Shown here: one piece after another, positions 42,225 through 63,928 of the stretch
Position numbering within the stretch: position 1 is the first letter of the stretch
Layout: each line of letters starts with the position of its first letter
NCBI GenBank assembly: GCA_963693365.1
Contig: CAVNZM010000001.1
Location: forward strand, 1,550,001 to 1,614,000
Reading direction: 5' to 3'
From: Amoebidium appalachense
Taxonomy: Eukaryota > Ichthyosporea
DNA length: 64,000 nucleotides
The notes under the pieces: model-generated
Database searches by the model: none
What the model saw: only the letters and a program-made list of their open reading frames with translations
What the model was told of the DNA's origin: nothing
Position numbers and translations under genes: made by a program

Positions 42225-42450
42225 GATGGCACTGTGATGCCTATGCAACCATACAAGACCCTTTATTTGTTTTGTTCATTGTTCAGGGTCAAGACATGAT
42301 TTTGCAACGACTGCAAACAATCGAGTGTCCTGTGATGCCTATGTAACTGCCACTGTGGTTATCGGTGTTTGTCTATAGGGTCTATAGGATCTTATTGTTC
42401 TCACAATAATCCACTATAGTTACTGGTGTCACTGTGATCCCCATGCAACC
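42225..42450. repeat. Three diverged ~100-bp repeats
   Basis: CACTGTGATGCCTATGCAACC at 42230, CCTGTGATGCCTATGTAACTG at 42330 and CACTGTGATCCCCATGCAACC at 42430, about 100 bp apart. Confidence 0.6.
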
Positions 42451-43449
42451 AGATAACTCCGTGAATCTACGGAGAAACCAAAGTGATGACGATTCTTTTT
42501 TTCACAAAAAAATCGTCAAGCGTTTAAAGATCACGAAAAAACAGTTCAATGGGTCTGGGTGTGCTTGCGGGCATTTTTTCTGAGCATCCTGAGTTAGTGA
42601 TTTCTGGGTTTCGAGCGAAAAATAAATAAATACATAACAACCTATTTGATATAGGTTGGGGCATCCGACAGGGGTAACAATATAGGCAGGAGATAGTTGC
42701 TTAGATAGCTTTCAAGGATACCAAGCGAGACATACAAAATATGAAACATCAACCATGCATATGGTCCCCGTAACACATACATATGTGTACTTAGCTACGG
42801 AGGTCAAAAAAAAAGGTGGGGAAGGAGGGGAGTGGGACTTTTTTTTATTCAATGACTCTTATAGGTCGGGGCATCAGATCTGGAGAGGGCTAAGAAAGGA
42901 TATATGTATATGGTATATTCCCCATAGGTATGACGAGTATTTTTTGGGCCATGCACCACTGCAATACAAAGTAGAAATAAAAAAAGGTATGAATAAAAAA
43001 CTACTAAAAAAAGTAGTAATATGCCACTGTGACAAATAGCACATCCATGAAGAGAGAAATACGTGTGTGTGTGTGTACTCTGTGCAAAAACTTGGGAACG
43101 CTGTTCCGCAGAGGAAAACCACCCCCCCCCCCCCCCCCCCCCCCCAACCACCCCCCCCCCCCCACCTCCCCCCCCCCCCCCCCCTCCCCCTCCTTTTTTT
43201 TTTTTTTTTTTTTTTTTGGTTTCAACGATATGTTTCACGGTGGCACCGTGGTGGTGGTGTACCTCCCTCCCCTCCCCGTCCTCCCCCCCCCCCCCCCCCT
43301 CCTCCTTCCAACCAACCAACCAACCAATCAACCACTACCACCACGCACACAAAACAAAAATAACAACAAGGAAAAAGAAGAAGAAAGAAGAGAAAAGAAA
43401 AAAGAGGGGAAGGGAGGGGGGAGGGGGGGGGCGGGGGGAGAGAGAGAGA

Positions 43450-43486
<37 letters not shown>

Positions 43487-44286
43487 GTCGTTCACTCCAC
43501 TGAAACTAGTACTTCACGGAGGGGAAAGTTCTTCCCACAAGTTAACAAATTGATACCTGAAAAGCACATAAAAGGCCACCCGCTGAGTATCAACGGAAAG
43601 CACTCGACTATGTCTTTGAAATTGTCTAGCAACATATTTGCAAGTTTTGAGGTAAATGTGTTCGACAGCTCCTAGGTATAGGGAGCTCGCTCACACAAAC
43701 ACGGTATGTGGTACGTGCACGTGAATCACCAAAAAAAAAATTAAAAATTAAAAATTAAAAAACTTAAAAAACTTTATAAAAAATACCAAAACCAAAACCC
43801 TATGTGTGCCTGGGTCCTAAAAGGGGGGGAGGGGGGGCTGCCGCTCTCCCACACCAACCTCCCACTAGAGGGTCCTTACGTCTTTGGATCGATTGTGTTT
43901 TGTCCAATCAGGTGCAAGTGAGGGTCCGTCGTATGAAAAATGGCGAGTCTTCCAAGCCGCAAAATGTAAGGGGTAAAGTTTGAGTCGCAAGTGTCGGCTT
44001 AGTGAACAGTTTTAGTCGGCAGTATCCAGCTTATCCAGTTTAAAATACTAAAACAACAAACAAATCAAAACTTTAACTATGTAGTACAGTTTGAGTTTAA
44101 GACAATAATAGAAAGTTGAATACAGTTGACAGTCCTGTTACTGTAAGAATCACAGTAGGTATAAGTTGGAGCTACCAGACCCTCCCCTCCCTTCGCAAGT
44201 GGAAGTGTTTAGTCCCGGCCCATTTCATGTTTTTGATATGGCCAGTATGATTCTCGGTATATTTGGTATAAGGTCCCCCCCTCCCC

Positions 44287-44317
<31 letters not shown>

Positions 44318-44355
44318 GCTGGAGGAGGGAGTATGGGGCCGTGTGGGGGGGGGGG

Positions 44356-44413
<58 letters not shown>

Positions 44414-44855
44414 GGGGGGGGGGGGGGGGGGGGAGGGGAGGGGGGGGGGGGGGGGTGCCATGATCAAAAACCTCCGGTTATGAACATTAAAGTCCCGGCC
44501 CAGTTCCGAACGGTTTTGATCGTCATGTTCCAGCGGCTTGCCAAAGTTTAAAAGGTCAGCTGCAGCATATTTATTTTTGGTAACACGCGTTAATTACATC
44601 TCGGGTTCAGTCCATAAAAGAAATGTTACATAAACCGTTTAACTCTGTCAATGTTTGGGCCGGGTGTAACGGCCTTGTGCTTCCGTTTTCTTTGAGTTAC
44701 CTTTTATGCTTCAGTGGCTTGGCATATTTAACTTCCTCCCATAGTATCATGATACTTGTGATTACCTCCCACCTCCCCTCCACCTCTGAATGCAGACACA
44801 TTGGCATGTGTGCTTGCGTGTGCCCTCATACCCTCACGCACGTGTATATACACTA

Positions 44856-44915
<60 letters not shown>

Positions 44916-45163
44916 TACACACATACATAACACACGCACTGCCAGGCACACCAACCGCGTATGCGCACGCACATACAACCACACACGCGACTGCGGGGCC
45001 GTGCACGCTCGTGCACACATGTGCTCATACACAGCACACACATGCGCGCACCAACTTGAAGTGAACTCATGTGTCAAGGCGCTTAGCTTCGGGTCTTACT
45101 GTACTACCGGAAAGCATCAGACAGCAAAACTGGTGAGCTGCTGCCCACCCCTCCATCCCCCCC

Positions 45164-45194
<31 letters not shown>

Positions 45195-45685
45195 AAAAAA
45201 AAAAAAAACTACCCATCTATCCCTCCCCCCTCCCCCCTCCCCCCCCCTCTCTGCCACCCACCCATACCGACCCCCCCCCCTCCCCCCGGGCCCCTCCCCC
45301 CCTCCCCCCTTTCTCTCGAGCTCTCTTCTCTCTCTCTCTCTCTCTTCCCCCCCCCCCCCCCCCCCCCCCCCGACCCATCCCGCCCTTAGGCTACTCTTCT
45401 TTTGGCACTCTGATGGGCCTGGCTCATCATCATCACAAACTTTCTGTGATTTTATGTTTGTTATAAATCCGTGCGTTGTACGTACATGTATGAGTAAATA
45501 TTCTTCCGTTTCTTGAATTCCTTTGAGGGGAGGCTTCTTGAAATGATTCTATGGGATGGTATTGGTGTGTGTGTCACAAGTATGCGTGTGTGCGTGTATG
45601 TCAGTGTGTGTGTCACAAGTATGCGTGTGTGCGTGTATGTCAGCTCGAGTGTGTGTGTGTGTGTGTGTGTGTGTGACACTATTAT

Positions 45686-45723
<38 letters not shown>

Positions 45724-46540
45724 TGTGTTTCTGTTTCTGTGTTTATGGGTAAGGGGGGTGGGGGATGGGGGGCAGGGTACTCGGATTGTGGGCCGTTACA
45801 CACACTGCCAGTGGCCCATGAATATTTCTAATCATACGTGTGCACGTGCACGGTAACTTATGATACGGCACGTATACAATACATACGTAGTATGTGACGG
45901 TACATAAATATGCCCCATGGCCAGGCAAGCTCGAGCCAGGACTCAGCTCAGGTGCACATGCCCACTAGACGCACATAGGCTCAACACACACACACACACT
46001 GTGACGCACACACACTAACCGGTGGCCCCCCACTCAAGTCCCGCGGGATATCTGCGTCGGACTAACACGCGTATACGTACACATGTTCAATGGCACACGT
46101 GCATATGCGTACTGTACAGCTTACGTACACTGTACACACGTGTCACGGTGTATGTATGTGCGCGGACATACACACACGCACATACACACGTACGTGACAC
46201 ACACACGCATCCACGCACACTCGCACACTTGCACATGTAAAACCACATTTGCACACAACCATTCTCTCAAAAAACACACAACTATGCATGCGCACGTGTG
46301 CGCACCGGCACACGCACGCACGCATGCGCACGCACACGCACACACCTGACACACGTACACATACATGCACACGCACAAATACACATGTATATGCATGTAT
46401 ACATTGGATTGTTATTGCTTTGCGCGCAGAACGTAGGGCACGCGTCACGTGCACAGTGTCACAAACATGTGCACACGCACGTGCGTTTCGGAACACATGT
46501 GCACCAGCTGGCGGCTGATGTCGCAAACAGCCCTGAGAAA
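42450..46540. other. Region without supported gene
   Basis: Unique sequence with simple repeats: poly-C/poly-T 43120-43217, GAA/poly-G 43360-43485, poly-C 44282-44307, poly-G/A 44345-44455, (CA)n 44858-44911, poly-C/poly-A 45159-45207, (TG)n 45650-45722, and mixed CA/TG sequence 45830-46500. Hydrophobic frames at 44623 and 45060 could be exons of the downstream membrane protein but lack firm splice evidence. Confidence 0.4.
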
Positions 46541-46559
46541 CTGTGCATCGGTATCATTC

Positions 46560-46724
46560 AAACCTGATTGGTTTACAACGAACTCATGACGTCACCCACT
46601 CCTGCAACATGCACCTTTATGACGTCATAAACAGCCTCTGCTAGTCATCCCACGGCACAAGCAATGGAATATGACGTCATTGCGAGCACACCAATCAAAG
46701 TGCGTTTTCGTTTGGCGCGCGGAC

Positions 46725-46725
<1 letters not shown>
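46560..46725. promoter_or_regulatory. Candidate promoter, three CRE sites and CCAAT boxes
   Basis: TGACGTCA at 46587, 46620 and 46672; GATTGGTTT at 46565 and CCAATCAAA at 46691 (CCAAT in both directions); TTTGGCGCGCGG near 46709. This clustering resembles a TATA-less promoter. The macoilin-like gene starts downstream (first supported exon 49028), so it is the likely client. Confidence 0.45.
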
Positions 46726-55600
<8,875 letters not shown>

Positions 55601-56530
55601 ATTTTCTAAAAATTTCCTGTGCATATTCATTTTTTGTTTCCGATTTACCATACACTTTGTCACATTCGTGACACTGCACCCTCTCCATGGGCCCCCATAT
55701 GCCGAATCTCCATAATTTTTACCGGTGCATATTCGTTATTTATTCCTTATTTACTATACAGTCGCTGTGTGGTTGCTCTGACAGACATTCGCTCTGACAG
55801 ACATAATTTGCTGAATTTCCGTAATTTTTCCAATGTATATCCGTTTTAATCATTTCCCTTATTGTGATGTATGGTTGCTTTAATGTCAAATGTGCATTCG
55901 ATTGGTCGTTTTCCTTTGGGTAGTTTTAGAGAAACTATCGTTATTTCAGGTTTTTCGCTAGGTCATGCATGACCATTTATGGTAAGAACGCAATTGAGCC
56001 CAGGGGAGGACAGTTATCTCAAGCACCAATCACATTCGATGAATAGAAAAAATCTAAAATGGCGCGTGATTTGGCAAAACTATTTGGAATCCCGTGAACT
56101 CTATATCTTTAGTTGGGTTTAAACCTGTTGAAAAACCACTACTTCCCGTCTTGAATAGTATGTTATTTTGCCGCCGTTTTGACTTGATTATTCATGAATA
56201 TGTGATCAGGAACTGAGTGTTAGAAAGATCTGAAGACATTTTTGTGCGGTTATTTTGTGTTTGTTTAGTTGTTTACTGTGTCGTTTTTGTGGTATTTTAT
56301 GCCTGTTAGGAGGATATGGTATTGGTGTGCTTTGGCCAGGTGCTACGATCAGGCGCGATCGATCGCTGCCGATTGATCCAGATCACCGATTGAAATTTGG
56401 CCGCCTGTTATGTTTTCAAGATGGGGAGCATGTCTCTGCCCAGTCCACCGTGCGTACGTGGCATGATTTAGGGCAAATGCACCCTCTGGACGTTAAGTTA
56501 TTACAACTTGATGTTTAACATGGACATATC
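55601..56530. other. Intergenic region after the macoilin-like gene
   Basis: AT-rich ordinary sequence. A frame at 56255-56518 (GYGIGVLWPGATIRRDRSL) is open but has no recognised domain. No simple repeats until poly-C at 56548. Confidence 0.4.
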
Positions 56531-56544
56531 TGGAGTCGTGTCAT

Positions 56545-56583
<39 letters not shown>

Positions 56584-56834
56584 CCAAACACACACACACA
56601 CAACACACACACACTGTTACAGTACACATGTACACACACACTCTAGCCCCCCCCCCCCCCCCCCCTCTCTCACACTCTCTCTCTTTCTCTGTAACTGGCA
56701 CACACACACACACACTCTCTCTCTCCCCTACCCCCCCCCCCCCCCCCCCCCCCCCTCTCTCCCTCTCTCTAAAGCTTTCTCTGTAACTGGCACACACACA
56801 TATGCATACACACACACACTCTCTCTCTCTCTCT

Positions 56835-56866
<32 letters not shown>

Positions 56867-57054
56867 CCCCCCCCCTCTCTCTCTCAACAACAGAAAAGAA
56901 AAGTAAAAATAACCTCATGTTATCCGTATATGTATATTTGCAAACATGTACGCGTACGTACGAGCACATTGTGTGTGCACAGTTTTCAACGAGAATAATA
57001 GAATTGTCCTTTTGATCATATGATTGAAGTGGTACAAAAAGTACATATAGGCTT

Positions 57055-57175
57055 ACCGTACACTGTATGTGTTATGTCTACCGTACACTGTATGCGTTAT
57101 GTCTACCGTACACTGTATGCGTTATGTCTACCGTACACTGTATGTGTTATGTCTACCGTACACTGTGTTATGTCC
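57055..57175. repeat. 25-bp tandem repeat, about 5 copies
   Basis: Unit TACCGTACACTGTATGCGTT plus ATGTC, nearly perfect. Poly-C at 57246-57265 follows. Confidence 0.9.
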
Positions 57176-58367
57176 TGGTTTAGAAGAATTGTATGTAGGG
57201 TACGTGCACAGTTGTGCCAATTCAAGTGCTCGAAGCCAGTTGGTGCCCCCCCCCCCCCCCCCCCCTCCCGGCCGTTCCTCTGGTTAACCCTTTGGTGGCG
57301 GCGACCGTGCTGCTCTGCTCAGAAGAACATAATGTGTGGTCTGACAGTGTGCATGTTGTGCATGCATGTGCACGTGTACATGTAATGCTATAATAAACCC
57401 GAGCATGTGTATTTAATGTGGCCGTTGCGGATTCGGTGCGGCACAAGAGGAAAATGTAAGGGTGTACGCTGTTTACTCGACCCGTAGAGGCCAGTCTCAG
57501 GTACATAGAGGGGTTTTGCTAGGTATATCTCCTGGGGGTTATGTCAGGTACGTAGATGTCTGCAAAGTTGCTTGTATATCATACGAACCGAGATGGTATA
57601 TTATCAACAAATGGTTCCCCCCCCCGTATGTCCCTTTTTTTTTTTCCTTTTCTTTTTTCCTTTTTATATATATATATAGATATGGAAAATCTTTAGAAAC
57701 CGAAAGTAAGAACGAAAAAGGAAGTTTGCATGTTCTATATTTTGGGAGACGGTGGGAGCACAGCCCCTTGTGTGCAAGGAAGAGGTCAAAAAAACAAAGT
57801 GGGAAGAGGTGATGGTGGTGAGTGGTTGAGTGGGTGGATGGGTGGGTGTTTGGGGGTGGGGGTGGGAGGGGGGGGGGGGGGGGGGGGGGGGGGAAGATGA
57901 GAACCATGGTGCCAATATTTCGGCATGGTTGGGGACGGGGGGGGGGATTGCAACTTGGTATGTAACCAAAAACATGAAACTAAGTCATGGGATTATTCAA
58001 CACAGTCTTGATGTGATATTTGTATAAAGAAATAAAAAGAAAACTAGAAAGTAGAAAAACTAGAAAACAAGAATGCATTTGGTACTTTTTATTGGCTACC
58101 GCTGACCGGAGGAAATATCTTGACACGGTTTCACGTTCGTGTACACCTGTTTCCCAAGGTATATTTAAAAAACTTTTAATTTTAAAGTTGTGTTCTTTTT
58201 AAATAGGGCTCGATACAGTAGCAACATGCAGTGATATAGCGGGGAAATTGTTCAACACAAAATACACGGAAGGTTAAGTTTAGGTTAATTTTTAGAATCA
58301 CGCCTAAAATATACACACGATTACTGTGATATTGCTACTTTTTTTTATTGTTTTATAAAAACTTTTT

Positions 58368-58379
58368 TTTGGCGCGAAA
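58368..58379. promoter_or_regulatory. Perfect E2F-type site
   Basis: TTTGGCGCGAAA fits the E2F/DP consensus TTTSSCGCSAAA on both strands and is followed by CTTCCCGCCC. No gene start was recognised within 1 kb, so its role is unknown. Confidence 0.35.
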
Positions 58380-59081
58380 AACTTCCCGCCCAAATTTCAA
58401 TACTCGGCTAATCGTGCGATCGTGCGAAAATTATTGGTCCACATATAATTTTTTCGATTTTGCGATATTCCTACTTTTTCTTTTGTTTTATATTTTATGG
58501 TAGTTGTTAGCACCTTTCACTATTCTCAAGCGATACTTACATCGTGATAAAAAGAGAGTTAATATTGATTATGGAATTGAGTGAATATGTAGGCCTACGG
58601 CGAAAGTCATAATATGATGTGTAGTGTGTGTGTGCGTGCGTGCTTGTGTGCTTGTGTGTGTGTGCGTGTGTGTGTGCCCGCACGGCGTGTGTGTCTTGTG
58701 TGTGTCTGTGTGTGCGCGAGTGAGTGTGTGTGTGTGTGTGAGAAAGTGCGTGTGAGTGTGAGTGTGAGTCGGAGTTTGTGTGTGTGTGTCTTTGTGTGTG
58801 TGCGTGCGCGCTTGTGTGTCGCGCGCGTGTGTGTGTAAGTTTGTGTGTGTGTGCGCACGCGCGTGTTTGGATAATTTCTATATTTAACTGCCTGGGGGGA
58901 GATGGCCGGGGGAGAGGGTGGGGTGGGGGGGGGGGGGGGGGGGGGGGGGAGTTGGGGGCTAGGCACATTAAAGTTGTTGCTTTGCAGGGCCAATCAATTT
59001 CTTGTCCATTTTGCCACATAATACTTTAAGCTGCCCACTGTGACCGCACCAGTTGTTTCCTGTGTGGGTCAAAGCCATGCG

Positions 59082-59170
59082 TGTTAAAGGGGGTTGCTTT
59101 AATGGTAACGGGTCGGGTCAGACTCGAATTTAAGCCATATGAATTACATGTTGCACACCTCGATGAATAT
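59082..59170. mobile_element. Dispersed TCGGGTCAG element, partial copy
   Basis: GTTAAAGGGGGTTGCTTTAATGG followed by AACGGGTCGGGTCAGAC aligns to the left half of the copies at 7283 and 22358. The right half with CTGACCCGA is not found. A still shorter match (CTAACGGGTCGGTCTGATAGG) is at 48938-48975. Confidence 0.45.
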
Positions 59171-59187
59171 GGGAAGGAAAACAGGGG

Positions 59188-59232
<45 letters not shown>

Positions 59233-59416
59233 GGGAGGGGGGGGATGGGGGTAAGGAGAGACCGTTGTGTCATTTGCATACCATCACAATGATGAACGTG
59301 TCGATTCAAAATTCAACCCCCATTCAGTAATGTCTAATCCACCTAATAAGTGCCTCTAAGCCGCAGAGGAAGTATCGTGTGTGTGTTTGTGTGCGTGTGT
59401 GCGTGTGTGTGTGTGT

Positions 59417-59570
59417 TGGGGGGGGGGGGGGGGAGGGGGGGAGCGGGGGAGCTTTAGAATGCATGGCAAGAGCACGAAGTTCAAGTTCACAGCGGACAAC
59501 ACAATGTAGATTTTGCCAAACACGCATAAAAGAGTAACGCGTAATAAGCACAGCCCATCCCCCGTGTGTG
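59417..59570 (+). repeat. Poly-C/G-anchored family, diverged copy
   Basis: A G-rich run (59417-59447) is followed by TTTAGAATGCATGGC, AGCACGAAGTTC, AACACAATG, CGTAATAAGCACAGCCCATCC. Order and spacing match the family. It separates the last candidate thioredoxin exon from the (GA)n block. Confidence 0.5.
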
Positions 59571-59617
59571 TGCGGATGTGTGTGAGTGCGCGTGGATGTG
59601 TGTGTGTGTGTGAGTGT

Positions 59618-59668
<51 letters not shown>

Positions 59669-59691
59669 CGCTCGTGTGTGCCTGTGTGTGT

Positions 59692-59730
<39 letters not shown>

Positions 59731-59741
59731 GAGAGAGAGGG

Positions 59742-59954
<213 letters not shown>

Positions 59955-60069
59955 ATCCACAAGGTTGCCATCTCGATAGACAGCAAATGTTGGGAGTAGA
60001 GTGATATTGGCCTCTTTCACAATGTTCTGTTTCAAGTATGCGCATGTGTGAGTCCTCAACGAGTGAAAT

Positions 60070-60770
60070 GCCCCCCCTCTCCCCCCCTCCCCCCCCGTCC
60101 CTCCCCCTCCCCCCCCCCTCCCCCTTCCCCCCCCCCTCCCCCCCCCCCCCCCCCCCCCCCCGCGTCCTCCCCCCCCCCCCCTCTGTCTCCCCCGTCCTTT
60201 CCCTTTCTGAAATCCCATGTGTTCCCTTCTTCCGATTGCCACCACTCCTGCCCTTTCTACCTCCTCTTTGAAACGGAAATCCTTGGGTTTGCACGAGCCT
60301 CTCTCTCTTCTCTCTGTCTCTGCCTTTCTCCCTCTCCCCCACTCTCGGTCTCCCCTCCCCCCCCCCCTCCCCCCCCCCCTCTCTCTCTTCCCACCCGCCC
60401 GATCTCCCCCTCCCCCCTTCCCTCTCCCTCTCTCTCTCTTCCAACCCCCCGACTCTCTCTCTCTCCCTCTCTCTGTCTCTCTTTCCCCCTCCCCCCCCCC
60501 CCCCCCCCCTTTCTCTCCCCCTCCCCCCCGACTCTCTCTCTCCCTCTCTCTGTCTCTCTTTCCCCCCTCCCCCCCCCCCCCCTCTCCCTCTCCCCCTCCC
60601 CCCTCCCCCTCTCTCTCCCCCCCCCCCCTTTCTCTCAAAACCCCCCTCCCGCTCCCCCCCCCCCCCTCCATCTCTCTCTCCCTTCCCACCCTTTCCTCCC
60701 CCCTCCTCTCTCTCTCTCTCTCTCTCTCCCCCTCTCTCCCACCCCCCTTCCCCCCGTCTGCTCCCCTAAT
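60070..60770. repeat. C/CT-rich low-complexity block
   Basis: Poly-C, CCCT and CT repeats in the thioredoxin intron 60027-61076; here the sense strand is G/GA-rich, an exception to the usual polarity. Poly-A 60884-60914 also lies in this intron. Confidence 0.85.
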
Positions 60771-60882
60771 TTCAACATGGTGACAAAAACAGAGCAACAT
60801 TACAAAGAAATATTCAAATATAAAACAGCGTGAAAACATACACACAGGCTAATTGGAACATGGCGGAAAATCACAGAAAGGC

Positions 60883-60918
<36 letters not shown>

Positions 60919-61639
60919 TAAAATGAGCACATCTCCACAGTGCTACAAACAAGTAAAAACATAAACAACAAAGTGAAAAACGGATTGCAAACATGAGCAG
61001 CATTTTTGAAACACAAATCGCAAAAATACACACACCACGCCACTGATACACCACCCACAACACACAGGACACCTACCGGATATTTATCCGTGTCGACAAA
61101 CAGGAAAGGGTAAGTTGAATTTTGGGCGGCCAGATCTTTAATAGTCGGGATATTCTGATAGCACGTCTGGCACGGCACCAAACTGCAAGAAACTCCACAA
61201 ATACCTGAGGAAAGAACGTGTCATTTTTATTTGTGTATGAGAGTTTGTTGTAGCCTAAAAAGGCTAAATAATTTGATTTGACCTGGCTTCTTTTATTAGA
61301 GCCTTATGAGCATGTGATTTAGACTAAAAAGGCTAATTTTTTTGATCGGACTTGGCTTCTTTTATTATAGCATTTACCCACCCAGTTTGAGAGATGGTGG
61401 TGTATGGTAGGATGTAATGAAAACGGCCAATACAGAAGATTATATGACCGGCACAGTAATTCTAAATACATGTGGTAACGAACATTCCATATTTGGATTG
61501 GTGGATGGACGGTTATTCTAGCCCAAATAGGCTATTATAGGATATTGTTGATTGGGTCATCCGGAACCCGCATTGCCAAACATTCCCGCGGCTGGCTGGG
61601 CATAAGGGTGACATGGCACTTTCGATTCAGGCAAGGGCA

Positions 61640-61654
61640 GTTTTTTTTTTTTTT

Positions 61655-61700
<46 letters not shown>

Positions 61701-61840
61701 GGGGGGGACACATGCATTAGAAGGTTGGATATCGAAAGAGGTGTGGGGAGGGATGGGGGGGGGGGGGGAGGGGGGGAGGGGGGAGGGGGGAGGGGGGGAG
61801 GGGGGGGGGGGAAGAGAGAGAGAGAAAGAGAGGGAGAGAG

Positions 61841-61931
<91 letters not shown>

Positions 61932-61990
61932 GGGGGGGGGGGGAGAGAGAGAGGGGGCGGGGGGGGGGAGGGGGGGAGGGGGGAGGGGGT
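61640..61990. repeat. Poly-T, poly-G, (GA)n and (TA)n compound block
   Basis: Poly-T 61641-61664, poly-G 61665-61699, G-rich to 61810, GA 61813-61842, (TA)n 61845-61891, (GA)n 61892-61931. It lies in the thioredoxin intron 61205-62547. Confidence 0.9.
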
Positions 61991-62880
61991 TGGATTTTGG
62001 ATTTTTGAGTCAACCTTTCTTCTACTTCCCTTGGCCCCTGCCTTCCCAAAACCACCTCCCATTCCTCTCTCACTGTGCCCGCCCCCCCCCCTCCCCCCCC
62101 CCCCCCCCCCCCCCCCCCCATACACACACACATCAAACTACCTACACCTTTCACATGCTGTGCACGTGATATGATAAATATCATGAGAACGGTCATTTTT
62201 TCATACATTTGCCATTTATATATCCCCCCTCCCCCCTCCCCCCCCCCCCCCCCACACGCTCCCGTCCCCTCCCCCGTCCCCTGCCCCACTTCGGCCCCTC
62301 TCAAATACTTAACCACTACGTAGCCAACCATAGCCTAGTACTTTCAATTAAGTTTTTTAAAAATACACAAAAGCTTAGGAATATAGCAGGCAAGATAAAA
62401 AATGACTCCACAAGTAAGCCTTGCACATGTGTTCAAAATCATGTAGGGCTACGGGGAACGTCACATATGGCATAAATTCCTTAAGTACCATATAGTCATC
62501 AGACATAAATTATTAAAGGTACTAATAGTTGTGCATGGCCAGCTTACCGTTCTGATGCTGCCTACTATGTCGTCAAACTCTGCCTCCGATTGTATTTGAT
62601 ACACTTTTCCATCGGGCTGCCATCCGGAGACCTGCGGGGCAAAGTATTATAACTTAGTGCATGTGCATGTGTTAGTGTTGTGAGAGCACTGTTTGGTGAT
62701 GCGATGTTTTTATTCTGACAAGGTGCAGTTATGAGCACCCTAACATGCACGGTCACACACAAACGAGGATGCCCCTTTGCGAGAAGAGTATTGATGTACA
62801 CTTTCGCACGCTTGTGCACACACACACACATGCACACAAGCGCATACACACACGCACACGCAAACGCACAAGCGCGCGCA

Positions 62881-62883
<3 letters not shown>

Positions 62884-62949
<66 letters not shown>
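62884..62949. repeat. (AC)n in the thioredoxin intron
   Basis: (AC)n with flanking CGCGCG and ACGC variants, in the intron between 62631 and 63144. Confidence 0.9.
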
Positions 62950-62951
<2 letters not shown>

Positions 62952-63440
62952 ACACGCACACGCGTAGACACAGCCACGAATCACACACAGACACATACAC
63001 GCAGAATGTTTGTGGGGCAAATGTCAACTTTCCCTACTCGACAAAGAGATGATAGCAGATACCTTCATACCTTAGCGGGCAAGTGTCTACACGAGTTAAT
63101 AATGATGAAAAAAATAGAAGAAACTTGACATATAGCAACTTACATACCGCAGAAAGGCTTTTCTCATGTCTTCCACAATTTCCTACCCCCCATCCTCCTC
63201 ACTATCAGATTCTTCCTCATCATCGTCAACATCGTCAACATCGTCAACATTTTGGCGCACATGTTGGCCGCAGTTCAGCCTCGACGCGCGCCAGACGCTG
63301 CTCAATGTCGCGCAGTTGGGCTTCCACGTCACCGTTACGTGTTGGATATGCATGTGTGCTGGCAGCTATAGACAGTAGAAGAGCCGCGAAAAAAATGGAC
63401 AAGGATTTGGCCAGGGTGAAACGAAGATGCAATATTTGAT

Positions 63441-63888
63441 GTGTGGTGAATGGTGGGAGGCAGAGATGGGAGTGGTGTGGGCGCGTGTGATGTTGCCTAA
63501 TATAGGTAACTTTTTTTACAGGGAGTAGCGTGTGTAGGCGGAGGAGACGAGGGAGGCACGCCGTGGCACGCCTTACTGCTAATAGAGGGAATGAGACGTG
63601 TAACTCAGTACGTACTGTTTGTTTGTTGTTTGTGTGAGTGTAACACTGCAGCCTGTGCTGTCTGTAGATGGCGAATTCTTTCGTTGAGGAGTGCAAAAGT
63701 GGGTAAATTCGAAAAAGGTCTAGTAAACGCTATAGCTAGGCCCTAATAGCTAACATATCAAAGTTAACGTTCAATAATTTACAAAAACACTTAAACATGC
63801 AATATATTGCATTTGGACTTTGAATTTTCCTTGGGGCTACAGTGCCTTATAATTACTTAAGATCATCAGCGCCGGAACATGCAAGGTC

Positions 63889-63928
<40 letters not shown>

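Larger units (their letters stand above)
57180..59323. other. Region downstream of the thioredoxin gene, no gene seen
   Basis: 57460-57500 matches 28548-28590. Poly-G 57869-57892, GT-rich 58618-58865, poly-G 58925-58949, (GA)n/poly-G 59186-59240. 57960-58600 is AT-rich ordinary sequence. Confidence 0.4.
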
